Source of the DNA: Skeletonema tropicum
Lineage: Eukaryota; Bacillariophyta; Thalassiosirophyceae; Thalassiosirales; Thalassiosiraceae
Assembly (NCBI GenBank): GCA_037178625.1
Contig: CM074128.1
Location: 3,534,001-3,598,000 of the forward strand
Direction of reading: 5' to 3'
Length of the DNA stretch: 64,000 bases
Under the pieces are notes generated by a model. That model saw only the letters and a program-made list of their open reading frames with translations. It searched no databases and was not told the DNA's origin. Position 1 is the first letter of the stretch. Every line of letters begins with the position of its first letter. Of the stretch, positions 52,573-64,000 are shown one piece after another. Both the position numbers and the translations under genes were made by a program.

Positions 52573-54290
52573 ATGTACTCCATGATCCGCCATCCTAAAT
52601 TCCCTTTCCTGCTGCTGCTGTTTATCTCAGTGGCAGCGTCGAATGCGTTTGTACCCAGGAGACATCGTAGATACAAGACAGAAGCTTCATCGCGACCATC
52701 AATAGTAGACTCAAGCCAGTCTTTAAAACAAAGTGATGCTATTCTCCCGTTCGGTTTGAATATTCGAGGTGGAGATCTAGCTGAAAAAGTAGTTACATCT
52801 GAGGCAGCAAAGAATGATGAAGAGGCCATTGAAGAAGCTGCAGATTCGGATGAGATTGCCACGAGAGTATGGGAAGAGGAAATCAAAAGAACACGATCGT
52901 TTTACCAAGAGCAGAGCGTAAATAACGATGATGATATTGGTGATGAAGATGATGCCAATAATGTTCAAGATGAAGATTCGGAATCATCGCCAGCTGCAAG
53001 CGATTCGGAAGTAGTTAGTACTGAAGAAGTAGATGACAGTGAGCCAGAACAAATTGATGAAGATATTGATGATGTCGTGGAAGTGAAGGAAGATACTGAG
53101 GAGTAGAAGAAGTAAACCAAATGGAAGAAGTTGCTGTTGGAGTGGTAGATGTCTCTGAAAACGAATCAGCTGTAGAAGTATTAGAAGAAGCGCAGGAAGA
53201 GGTTGCTGAAGAAGATGAAGAAGCCTTACAAGTGGAAGTCGTTGCTGAAGAACAATCTTCTGGCAGTGGCAGAAGTAGAAACTGCTGATACAGAAGAGAT
53301 TATTGCTTCAGAAGAGATTATTGGCTCAGAAGAAGATGAAATCAACAAAGTCAGTAGAAATATCAGATGAAGCTGAAGAAGTTGCTGAAGGGTGAAGAAG
53401 TCGTAGCAGGAGAAATTGCTGGCGAAGTAGAAGAAGTCTCAGAAGGAGACCAAGCTACTGCTATGGAAGAAAACGCTGATAGTGTTGACATCGTCAATAC
53501 ATCTGAAAGTTCAGTTGTTGCTACAGATGATGATGCAGTTGCGAAAGGAGATGCAGATGCTACTGCTAATGATGAATCAAGTGAAAACACGCCAAAACAA
53601 GATGCATCCTCAGTTGCAGTGCAAGTGCAAGTCGTTGCTGAAGAACAATCTTCTGGCAGTAAAGAAGTAGAAACTGCTGATACAGGAGAGATTATTGCTT
53701 TAGAAGAAGATGAAATCAACAAAGTCGTGGAAATATCAGATGAAGCTGTTACTGGAGAAATTGCTGAAGGTGAAGAAGTCGTAGCAGGAGAAATTACTGA
53801 CGAAGTAGAAGAAGTCTCAGAAGGTGATGCTATGGAGGAAAACGCTGATAGTGTTGACATCGTCGATACATCTGAAAGTTCAGTTGTTGCTACAGATGAT
53901 GATGCAGTTGCAAAAGGAGATACAGATGCTACTGCTAATGATGAATCAAGTGAACACACGCCAGAACAAGATGCATCCTCAGTTGCAGTCACGACTGACG
54001 AACCCACATCATTAGTAAGAAAAGCCAGTGCGTTAGTTCAAGTCATGTTAATTCGTGGGCGGATAGCAGTGTCTAAAAACAAGGGAGTACAATACCTTGC
54101 GCAAAACAAGGCCACGATTAAGGTCATTGCACTCGCCTCCTTGGGTGGGGTATTGTCACTGCTTGTTGGTGGGCGTGTCTTTCTTGCAATGCAAGAGGCA
54201 GATAATTTAGAGCTACCCAATGATGAGGAGTGGATAGAAGAAGAGATTATCTTTGCCGATGATACAGATGAAGATGATAATGATTCCTAA
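52573..54290 (+). CDS. Acidic repeat membrane protein, probably plastid-targeted (several frame breaks)
   Basis: I recognise no family. It starts MYSMIRHPKFPFLLLLFISV with AASNAFVPRR, a signal peptide plus an ASAFAP-like motif. A very Glu/Asp/Val-rich region of about 450 residues follows. The end is basic, with one hydrophobic helix (KVIALASLGGVLSLLVGGRV) and a short acidic tail (EEWIEEEIIFADDTDEDDND), which suggests a tail-anchored plastid-membrane protein. The frame shifts near 53105 (-1 or +2), 53271, 53353 and 53390 (+1 each). The codons on both sides keep the same acidic pattern, and the total becomes divisible by three once these are corrected (about 570 aa). The middle contains a tandem duplication, listed separately. 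The acidic repeats could bind cations or partner proteins, but this is a guess. Confidence 0.6.
53233..54000 (+). repeat. In-gene tandem duplication, ~380-390 bp period
   Basis: VVAEEQSSGS recurs 393 bp apart (about 53238 and 53631). EEVVAGEI recurs 378 bp apart (53400 and 53778). ENADSVDIV-TSESSVVATD and DDAVAKGD-DATANDESSE occur in both copies with few changes. The copies are near-identical at DNA level, so the duplication is recent. Confidence 0.8.
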
Positions 54291-54533
54291 TAAGTATGTA
54301 TTGTAGTCATTCTAAGTAATCATAATTAGTTTGAGTTGTAACATCATGTTACACGGGATAGGAGCGTGTTTCTCTTTTCTCCCTTTCAACATGCTTGATT
54401 TGCTCTCTTTTTTTGATTTAGCTTGTTCAACGCGAGGATGCATCCCGATGCCGGTCTTAGCAATGCAGTCTAAAAACACACAATCCACAATTTTTGGAGG
54501 TCGTTGGATAGGTCACATTACACAACAACCACC

Positions 54534-57500
54534 ATGCCGCCAGTTCGGGCCAAGTCGGCCTTCATGTATTATCAGAGCGACCATCTCGCCGAGATCAAAA
54601 GGTCGCTCGGTGGATCAATGGGAGAGGCCATGACAGCTCTATCGGCACAGTGGAAGTCTCTCTCCGACGCGGAGAAACGGCCCTATTTCGAACGTGAGGA
54701 GGTCGATCGTGAGCGTTACAATCGGGAGTGTGCCGAGGCAGATGCGGCGGCTTACAAAGCGCAGCAGGAGAGACTGGCGATGAATTCCATGCCCGCTGAG
54801 GGCGAAGACATGAGGGCATCGAGCCGCGGTGCTCGTGGGAGGGTTGATGCGGAACGTGCCGAGAGGGAGGCCCACGAGCGACAACGCAAGAAGGAATTAC
54901 GAGATGCTCTAACGCCTGAGGAGCGGGAAGAGCGGCGGGCGGCTAAGGCTGCGAAAAAGGCTGAGGTGTTGGAACGACAAAGGAAGCGTGAGGAAGAGGA
55001 AGCGGCTGTGGAGGCGAGGCACAAGAAGCTGGACAAGGAGGCTGCCAAAAAGACGGAGGATAGGTTAAAATACTTGTTAGGGCAGTCGGAAATATTTGCA
55101 AGGCTAAAGGCGGGGAAGAAACGGCTGGAAGATGGTCCTGAAGAGGAAAAGAAAGAGGGTGAATACAAATCCAAGCACAGTCCATCGAAGAAGAATAAGA
55201 AGAGAGGGAGGAAGTCAACTGCAGCCGATGATCCAGAGGGAGAAGGTGTTGAAGATGACGAGGAGGGGAGTGAGGAAAGTCATGTCTTTTTAACAAAGCA
55301 ACCAAGTTGTATCAAATTTGGCACGTTAAAGCCATACCAGCTGGAAGGTTTGAATTGGATGATTCACCTGGCAGAAAAGGGATTGAACGGGATTTTGGCT
55401 GATGAGGTGAGTGACGATTATTTGTTGTTGTGTAAGTATGATTGTTTTTATTGGCGTCATACTAATGCTTTCTACTTCGTCATCAGATGGGTCTTGGGAA
55501 AACCTTGCAATCAATATCCATTTTGGCATATCACTTTGAGTTCATGAAGACTCAAGGTCCTCACCTTGTTTGTGTGCCAAAGTCGACACTTTCCAACTGG
55601 ATGAATGAGCTCAATCGATGGTGTCCCTCCCTGAGAGCTATTCGATTTCATGGCGCAAAGGAGGAGCGTGAGGCTCTAGCGGAGGAATACTTTACTAATG
55701 AAGCAGCCGCACACGATGGAAAGCGACCAACCAAACAGATATTGAATGAAAAGACGGGAGAGATGGAAGACGACAACTCTGACAATCCCCGCGCATGGGA
55801 CGTTTGCGTCACCACGTATGAAGTGGCAAACACAGAGAAGAAAGTTCTCTCTCGATTTGCTTGGAAGTATTTGGTCATTGACGAGGCTCATCGTTTGAAG
55901 AATGAATCTTCCATGTTTAGTACTACCGTCAGAAGTTTCAATACTGCCTACCGTCTCTTGCTCACAGGAACGCCATTACAGAATAATTTGCATGAATTAT
56001 GGGCCCTACTGAATTTTTTGCTCCCCGACGTGTTTTCTTCAGCTGAGCAGTTTGACGAGTGGTTCAATTTGGAGGTTGATGACGAGGATGCGAAGAAGAC
56101 AATGATCACGCACCTTCACAGTATTCTCCGGCCATTCATGTTGCGTCGATTGAAGTCGGAAGTCGCCAAGGGTCTACCTCCGAAGACGGAGACACTCCTG
56201 ATGGTTGGAATGAGTAAGATGCAGAAACAGCTGTACAAAAGACTTCTTCTTCGAGATATTGAGGCCATCACTGGAAAGAATACCAACTCAGGAAAAACTG
56301 CGATTCTCAACATTGTGATGCAATTGCGTAAGTGCTGTAATCATCCCTATCTCTTCGAGGGCGTGGAAGACCGAACATTGGATCCACTTGGAGATCACTT
56401 GATAGAGAATTGCGGTAAGCTCAGCATGGTGGATAAGCTGCTCAAGAAGCTACAGGAGAATGGTTCACGTGTACTCATTTTCACTCAGATGACGCGTATT
56501 TTGGATATCTTGGAGGACTTCTTGTATAAACGTGGTTATAAGTACTGTCGTATTGACGGTAACACCGATTATGAGACGCGAGAGCGATCTATTGACGAAT
56601 TCAATGCTCCGAATAGCGAAAAGTTTTGCTTCATCTTGAGTACCCGCGCAGGAGGTTTGGGTATCAACTTGCAAGTGAGTAGTTTGCATGAAATATATAC
56701 ATCCTTTATCAATGCGTCTCGTGTAAAATATCCTGACATTTAATTTCCGTTGCATTTCAACAAATTCAAATCAGACTGCGGATGTTTGTATCTTGTATGA
56801 TTCAGATTGGAATCCGCAAGCAGATTTACAAGCCCAGGATCGATGCCATCGCCTTGGGCAGAAGAAACCTGTAAGTGTGTTCCGTCTCGTGACAGAAAAT
56901 ACGGTGGAGGAAAAGATTGTCGAAAGAGCACAACAGAAGCTCAAGCTTGATGCTATGGTTGTTCAACAGGGTCGTCTCAAGGAAAAAGACAAGCTCTCAA
57001 AGGAAGACGTGATGGCTGCAGTTAGGTTCGGGGCAGATGCCGTGTTCCGTTCAGAAGAATCCACAATCACTGATATGGACATTGATGCAATCCTCGAGCG
57101 TGGCAAGGCGAAGACGAAGGAACTTACGGACAAGATCCAAAAGGCCGATAAGGGGGATATGTTTGATTTCCGCCTGGATGGTGGAGTTTCTGCACAAACT
57201 TTCGAAGGAGTTGATTATAGTGACATTGAACTTAGAAAGCAGCTTCGTCTCCTAGCTGCTGATTCAATGGGGAAACGAGAGAGGAAGCCGCCGACATCTA
57301 CCTACAACGTTATCATGCAGCCAACAAAAAGTATGGTGATCAAAAACCGCAAGATCAAGTTGCCTAAAGTTCTCCGCCTTCCAACGATGGAAGATCACCA
57401 GTTTTTCAACAGGGAAAGACTAATGGAGCTCTCGAAGCTTGAGTTCGAGATGTATGCCAATTTGAAAGAAACGGACCAAGTCCCTCCTGCTGAATATCTC

Positions 57501-59384
57501 GAGCAAAAACGCACAATATTACCAGATGAACTCGGACAGGAAAAAATTGAGCTTTTGGAGGAAGGATTTGGTGACTGGACGAGAAGTCAGTTCTTTCATT
57601 TTATCAAGTCAGCAACAAAATTTGGGAGGGATGACCTCGACAATATCGCTGCTGATATGGGAATGCCCGTGGATGCCATCAAATCCTACTCTGAATCATT
57701 CTGGCAGTATGGCCCTACCGAGCTCAAGCTTGATGAATGGGAGAAGGTGAAGGCTCAAATTGAAAAGGGTGAGCAGAAACTTGCCAAGAAACGCTTGCAA
57801 GAAGAGCTTCTTAATAAATTTGTCCGGACATTCGATGACCCCGAGAAGGATATGACTTTCGCTAACAAAGGAAACACCCACTTTTGTCTGGAGCAAGACA
57901 GAGCAATTCTTTGTGCCGTAGCAAAACACGGATATGGCAATTGGGATGCAGTCCGTGAAGAACTTCGCAACGACACAACCTTGCTATTTCAGCACACAGT
58001 TCAAGGAATGAACATTGATGCAATCTCAAAACGCTGCGACTATAGAATGCGGCAAATGGAGAAAGAACTCGAGGCGCGGGAGAAAAAGTTGAGTTCTATG
58101 AAGCCACCAGCTGTCAGAGAAGCTGAACTTGCTCTAGAGGCTGTAAAGAATATGGACATGTGGGAAAGTGAAGCAAAGATGATGGAACTTCAAGGTGAGA
58201 AGGCCCCGCCTATGGAGTCTTACGTGAAGCAAGGTATGAATGATTTCACAGAATATTTGAACGAACGGCAGTTGTGTATTGACAAGCTGAGAGAGATAGA
58301 AACACAAATTCGCGGGTGTCAGATGATGGCTGATGAAGTGAAGGAAGTAATCTTGCGAGGAGATCAGTATGTGAACTATTCACACATTTGTCTCAAGGCA
58401 GGCGGGCCAAGGGCGGGCCTCAACAAAAGAGGAACTGGATACGGTGTCGACCTTGAAGCAAGAATTAATGAAGCCGTCCTTGCGATTCCTGAATGCGGCG
58501 AATGCAAGGTAAGTGTAATTATGCGCATCACGAAGACCTCATTATTTCATCAACTAACTTTTACGATCGTGTTTGCCGTTGTACAGTTCTGCATTGACCC
58601 CAAAGGACGAAAGCTCTGTGTGAAAAGACGAAGTGTCCGCAGAGAAATGATAGAAGAAGAAATGATACGAGTCCCGATTCAAAATGCCGATGAAATCAAA
58701 GAACAGGAAAGCAAAAAAGGTAACAGTAACGATCCAAACAAGGAGCGAAAGAAGCCAGGGCGCAAGAAGGGCTGGAACAAAGCTTCGGCAGAATCATCTT
58801 CCAATAATGGTAGCAAAGGACCTGGTAAGGCTCCAGGCCGAGGTCCTGGGAAGGGAAGTGTCCCAATGACAATTCCAGATAGTTTGCTGCCGGAATACTG
58901 TCGTAGAATTACGGCTGAGGGCACGGATGCAAGGATGGACGTTATCAATGGCTTCGCGCAAGATCATCCGCAGGTCAGTATCCGGCAATCGACAATCAAG
59001 TTTGTTGACCTGACAACAAAAGATAGACCGTCTTGTTTGGGGGAAATAAAGAAAGAAGATCGGAAGGGTATGGGCAAAGGACGTAAGGTCAAGTTTTACC
59101 TACGACCTAAGTATTATCACATGCTTGATGAAGACGCTCGCCCTGTAGGATGGGAAGAAGCTGCCAAACAAGATGAACTACTTTGGCAAGACGAGTTGGA
59201 AGCCAAGGCTAAAGCGAAAGCGAAAAACGAGCAGAAACTTAGAGCATTGATGGAAGACAAGAGTAACGCTTCAGATGATGATATGACAAACGCTTCAGCA
59301 ACAGTATCAGAAATGAATACGTCAGTCATGTCCGAAAATAATGAAGGAGATGAGCCACCAGGAAAGAAACAGAAGGTTTCGTAA
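54534..59384 (+). CDS. ISWI-type chromatin remodelling ATPase with N-terminal HMG box
   Basis: Four phase-0 exons (54534-55406, 55487-56674, 56775-58508, 58587-59384) give 1530 aa. ISWI slides nucleosomes using ATP. ATG 54534 (ACCATGC) opens with an HMG-box-like domain ([20 protein letters not shown], then [20 protein letters not shown]). A long charged coiled coil follows. The SNF2 ATPase starts [20 protein letters not shown]; Walker A (DE/MGLGKT) is split by the first intron. Then come [62 protein letters not shown] and [19 protein letters not shown] ([20 protein letters not shown]) and SLIDE ([20 protein letters not shown]) follow. A C-terminal extension of about 270 residues has [20 protein letters not shown]. 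No frame breaks. The 3' end lies 48 bp from a MITE. Confidence 0.93.
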
Positions 59385-59432
59385 GACAGGTAAACTTAGT
59401 GCGCTGAAAATCTCACTGAAGAAACAAACTAA

Positions 59433-59931
59433 CTACTGGCGGGAAAAAAGTTTCACCGGGAAAAAAGTGTCACCAACTAGAATCTCACACAAAACACTAA
59501 CAAAACACAACAATCGATTTTAAACCCCTACTATGGTGGTTCTGCGCGTCAATATCGCCCTCCCGACCCCATCTCCGTCCATAATATGATAGAAGAGACT
59601 AATAGCTTTCGATAGAACCACTGGTCAACGTTATATGTAGTATATTCGCATAGCAGCAGCAGCACCCGCATGCAAAGATGCCGTAGGCATGCGTCATCCT
59701 AGATAAAAATAGCAGTCATCGGTGCCAAAATTGTAGATAGTTGCTCTATATGGATGAACTATAGTTTCTTCTGAAGCAGATAATGTATATATAATGATTG
59801 GTATGGTATCTTGAGGCAGTTCTATGTATTTTTGTCGAGTATCATGGCCATATTTATGACTTTGTTCATTTTGTTAGTGTTTTGTGTGAGATTTGAGATT
59901 GGCACTGGTGCCACTTTTTTCCCGCCAGTAG
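59433..59931. mobile_element. 499-bp MITE with inverted ends and CTAA flanks
   Basis: CTACTGGCGGGAAAAAAGT at 59433 matches the reverse complement ending at 59931, and a second block, CTCACACAAAACACTAACAA, pairs inwards (59484 and the reverse complement near 59870-59890). CTAA lies directly outside both ends (59429-59432, 59932-59935), probably a 4-bp target duplication. No ORF of note. It starts 48 bp beyond the ISWI stop and so is probably in or next to its 3' UTR. Confidence 0.75.
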
Positions 59932-59935
59932 CTAA

Positions 59936-60300
59936 GCGTAGACTTGACAATAACACCAATATGACCATCTACAAACTACATAGCTTTAACGAGAATACAA
60001 GTGCTTTGCACTATCCTAAATCTTCTCGTTGAAGAGTCTCTACACAAATACAATGACGAAAAGGAGAGATGGTTACAGTAAACGCGTTATGTAGTCATGG
60101 GAACAACTATCTAAACTAATGTGAACAGACGACAAACAAACAGACATCAATCAAAACGACACCCAATGCAAGTCAACGAACACTATATGGAACCAGATCG
60201 AGTTCTTTCAAATTACTTAACAACGTATAGTTGCTTGTCAAAAACTATCGAAGTCCTCGAAGTCACCATAATTCACCTACTTCATTCTTTCTGTAAAGTA
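59936..60300. other. Spacer between MITE and satellite
   Basis: AT-rich sequence with no gene, RNA or repeat that I can identify. Confidence 0.4.
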
Positions 60301-63300
60301 AGGTATACTCGGTGGCGATAGTATACAAGCTCATTAGCGCTGCTCAGACAAGATGCGTCACAGAAGCCCAAGGTACAGATTCGGAGTCGTAGATAACCTG
60401 ATAAAGTCGCCGCACTTACCCTGGCCAGCAGCGCCACAACAAAATCATATCTATCTTCATCAAATCGCATCAGTCGCTTCTAGTGGACCATTAAATTCGG
60501 CGTTGTTACCACACAAGCTCATTAGCGCTGCTCAGAAGGATTGCGCAGCTAGACTTGATATTATAGCGTAGTAGCTGATCTGAGAGGTCCAATGTGGGCT
60601 GGCCAGCAGCGCCACAGCCACATTCAACCACAACCATTTCGTATCTATCGTCGTCAATACGCGCATGAGTCGCTTCTAGTGGCCCATTATACTTGCTGGC
60701 GATAGTATACAAGCTCATTAGCGCTGCTCAGAAGGATTGCGCAGCTAGACTTGATATTATAGCGTAGTAGCTGATCTTGAGAGGTCCAATGTGGGCTGGC
60801 CAGCAGCGCCACAGCCACATTCAACCACAACCATTTCGTATCTATCGTCGTCAATACGCGCATGAGTCGCTTCTAGTGGCCCATTATACTTGCTGGCGAT
60901 AGTATACAAGCTCATTAGCGCTGCTCAGAAGGATTGCGCAGCTAGACTTGATATTATAGCGTAGTAGCTGATCTTGAGAGGTCCAGTGTGGGCTGGCCAG
61001 CAGTGCCACATTCAACCACAACCATTTCGTATCTATCGTCGTCAATACGCGCATGAGTCGCTTCTAGTGGCCCATTATACTTGCTGGCGATAGTATACAA
61101 GCTCATTAGCGCTGCTCAGAAGGATTGCGCAGCTAGACTTGATATTATAGCGTAGTAGCTGATCTTGAGAGGTCCAATGTGGGCTGGCCAGCAGTGCCAC
61201 ATTCAACCACAACCATTTCGTATCTATCGTCGTCAATACGCGCATGAGTCGCATCTAGTGGCCCATTATACTTGCTGGCGATAGTATACAAGCTCATTAG
61301 CGCTGCTCAGAAGGATTGCGCAGCTAGACTTGATATTATAGCGTAGTAGCTGATCTTGAGAGGTCCAGTGTGGGCTGGCCAGCAGTGCCACATTCAACCA
61401 CAACCATTTCGTATCTATCGTCGTCAATACGCGCATGAGTCGCTTCTAGTGGCCCATTATAATTGCTGGCGATAGTATACAAGCTCATTAGCGCTGCTCA
61501 GAAGGATTGCGCAGCTAGACTTGATATTATAGCGTAGTAGCTGATCTTGAGAGGTCCAATGTGGGCTGGCCAGCAGTGCCACATTCAACCACAACCATTT
61601 CGTATCTATCGTCGTCAATACGCGCATGAGTCGCTTCTAGTGGCCCATTATACTTGCTGGCGATAGTATACAAGCTCATTAGCGCTGCTCAGAAGGATTG
61701 CGCAGCTAGACTTGATATTATAGCGTAGTAGCTGATCTTGAGAGGTCCAGTGTGGGCTGGCCAGCAGCGCCACATTCAACCATCTCGTATCTATCGTCGT
61801 CAATACGCGCATGAGTCGCTTCTAGTGGCCCATTATACTTGCTGGCGATAGTATACAAGCTCATTAGCGCTGCTCAGAAGGATTGCGCAGCTAGACTTGA
61901 TATTATAGCGTAGTAGCTGATCTTGAGAGGTCCAGTGTGGGCTGGCCAGCAGCGCCAAATTCAACCATTTCGTATCTATCGTCGTCAATACGCGCATGAG
62001 TCGCTTCTAGTGGCCCATTATACTTGCTGGCGATAGTATACAAGCTCATTAGCGCTGCTCAGAAGGATTGCGCAGCTAGACTTGATATTATAGCGTAGTA
62101 GCTGATCTTGAGAGGTCCAGTGTGGGCTGGCCAGCAGTGCCACATTCATTCATTTCGTATCTATCGTCGTCAATACGCGCATGGGTCGCATCTAAGTGGC
62201 CCATTATACTTGCTGGCGATAGTATACAAGCTCATTAGCGCTGCTCAGAAGGATTGCGCAGCTAGACTTGATATTATAGCGTAGTAGCTGATCTTGATAG
62301 GTCCAGTGTGGGCTGGCCAGCAGTGCCACATTCAACCATTTCGTATCTATCGTCGTCAATACGCGCATGAGTCGCTTCTAGTGGCCCATTATACTTGCTG
62401 GCGACTAGTATACAAGCTCATTAGCGCTGCTCAGAAGGATTGCGCAGCTAGACTTGATATTATAGCGTAGTAGCTGATCTTGAGAGGTCCAGTGTGGGCT
62501 GGCCAGCAGCGCCAAATTCAACCATCTCGTATCTATCGTCGTCAATACGCGCATGAGTCGCATCTAGTGGCCCATTATACTTTCTGGCGATAGTATACAA
62601 GCTCATTAGCGCTGCTCAGAAGGATTGCGCAGCTAGACTTGATATTATAGCGTAGTAGCTGATCTTGAGAGGTCCAATGTGGGCTGGCCAGCAGCGCCAA
62701 ATTCAACCATCTCGTATCTATCGTCGTCAATACGCGCATGAGTCGCTTCTAGTGGCCCATTATACTTGCTGGCGACAGTATACAAGCGCATTAGCGCTGC
62801 TCAGAAGGATTGCGCAGCTAGACTTGATATTATAGCGTAGTAGCTGATCTTGAGAGGTCCAGTGTGGGCTGGCCAGCAGCGCCACAGCCACATTCAACCA
62901 CAACCATTTCGTATCTATCGTCGTCAATACGCGCATGAGTCGCTTCTAGTGGCCCATTATACTTGCTGGCGACAGTATACAAGCTCATTAGCGCTGCTCA
63001 GAAGGATTGCGCAGCTAGACTTGATATTATAGCGTAGTAGCTGATCTTGAGAGGTCCAGTGTGGGCTGGCCAGCAGCGCCAAATTCAACCATCTCGTATC
63101 TATCGTCGTCAATACGCGCATGAGTCGCATCTAGTGGCCCATTATACTTTCTGGCGATAGTATACAAGCTCATTAGCGCTGCTCAGAAGGATTGCGCAGC
63201 TAGACTTGATATTATAGCGTAGTAGCTGATCTTGAGAGGTCCAGTGTGGGCTGGCCAGCAGCGCCAAATTCAACCATCTCGTATCTATCGTCGTCAATAC

Positions 63301-64000
63301 GCGCATGAGTCGCTTCTAGTGGCCCATTATACTTGCTGGCGACAGTATACAAGCTCATTAGCGCTGCTCAGAAGGATTGCGCAGCTAGACTTGATATTAT
63401 AGCGTAGTAGCTGATCTTGAGAGGTCCAGTGTGGGCTGGCCAGCAGTGCCACAGCCACATTCAACCACAACCATTTCGTATCTATCGTCGTCAATACGCG
63501 CATGAGTCGCATCTAGTGGCCCATTATACTTTCTGGCGATAGTATACAAGCTCATTAGCGCTGCTCAGAAGGATTGCGCAGCTAGACTTGATATTATAGC
63601 GTAGTAGCTGATCTTGAGAGGTCCAGTGTGGGCTGGCCAGCAGTGCCACATTCAACCATTTCGTATCTATCGTCGTCAATACGCGCATGAGTCGCATCTA
63701 GTGGCCCATTATACTTGCTGGCGATAGTATACAAGCTCATTAGCGCTGCTCAGAAGGATTGCGCAGCTAGACTTGATATTATAGCGTAGTAGCTGATCTT
63801 GAGAGGTCCAATGTGGGCTGGCCAGCAGTGCCACATTCAACCATCTCGTATCTATCGTCGTCAATACGCGCATGAGTCGCATCTAGTGGCCCATTATACT
63901 TGCTGGCGATAGTATACAAGCTCATTAGCGCTGCTCAGAAGGATTGCGCAGCTAGACTTGATATTATAGCGTAGTAGCTGATCTTGAGAGGTCCAGTGTG
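60301..64000. repeat. Satellite array, 185-197 bp units, at least 19 copies
   Basis: The block AAGCTCATTAGCGCTGCTCA recurs at 60515, 60711, 60908, 61099, 61290, 61481, 61672, 61857, 62042, 62228, 62414, 62599, 62784 (one change), 62981, 63166, 63351, 63548, 63733 and 63918. Unit length is 185, 191 or 197 bp, stepping by 6 bp because of a variable CCACAG/CCACAA segment before CATTTCGTATC. A diverged first copy begins at about 60301 and marks the array edge; the array continues past the window end. Identity between units is very high. The unit size is close to a nucleosome repeat, as in centromeric or subtelomeric satellites. The array has no long ORF. Confidence 0.95.

Noticed and set aside
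53363..54007. Minus-strand 214-aa Ser/Thr-rich open frame
   Set aside because: Antisense shadow of the acidic Glu/Asp/Val repeats on the plus strand; composition is a mirror effect.
60301..64000. CRISPR array
   Set aside because: Whole units of 185-197 bp repeat; there are no short repeats separated by unique spacers, and this is a eukaryotic genome.

Overview
This 64 kb window is nuclear DNA from a photosynthetic eukaryote, most likely a centric diatom related to Thalassiosira. The evidence is read directly from the genes. Several proteins carry a signal peptide followed by the diatom plastid motif (ASAFAP-like AFAP, AFVP or AFST). There is a red-lineage PsbQ-like subunit with a twin-arginine lumen signal, a class II plastid aldolase, and an enolase with a mitochondrial-type presequence. 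Introns are short GT-AG introns, mostly 70-110 nt. There is no operon structure, and there are no CRISPR arrays or tRNA genes that I can see.

Layout. 1-6.8 kb holds the N-terminus of a DEAD-box helicase, two pyruvate kinase genes arranged head to head, and enolase. 7.1-8.8 kb is a broken quinone oxidoreductase and an inverted-repeat element. 9.1-17.6 kb carries plastid acetyl-CoA synthetase, ribosomal proteins eL36 and eL34, plastid aldolase and chaperonin CCT-beta. 17.7-27.3 kb holds a large SH3/WW scaffold, a PLAC8 protein, RPF2, uS19 and a plastid SET methyltransferase. 27.4-30.9 kb is accessory DNA: a hAT-type MITE with an 8-bp target duplication, an unrecognised gene, and a 1.66-kb inverted-repeat element. 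31-49 kb is dense housekeeping sequence: Hikeshi, PsbQ, an ornithine cyclodeaminase-like enzyme, aminopeptidase N, a sulfotransferase-like protein, eIF4G, a 2OG-Fe(II) oxygenase, an HMG-box protein and an MFS transporter. 48-59.4 kb holds the chromatin genes SIN3 and ISWI, flanking an acidic repeat membrane protein. 60.3 kb to the end is a satellite array of 185-197 bp units that runs off the window.

Genes alternate strand almost perfectly. Neighbours are head to head over about 200-690 bp or tail to tail, often with only 39-60 bp between stop codons. Functionally, the left third is weighted to carbon metabolism (two pyruvate kinases, enolase, aldolase, acetyl-CoA synthetase) and translation or ribosome assembly. 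The right half is weighted to translation initiation, transport and chromatin.

A striking feature is that six otherwise well conserved genes are interrupted by single-base shifts, nearly all +1 insertions (two pyruvate kinases, aldolase, aminopeptidase, sulfotransferase, acidic repeat protein). A further -1 shift breaks the SH3/WW gene. In the five genes where I did the count, removing the inferred extra bases makes the exon lengths consistent. The likeliest cause is residual long-read consensus error, but this cannot be settled from the sequence alone.
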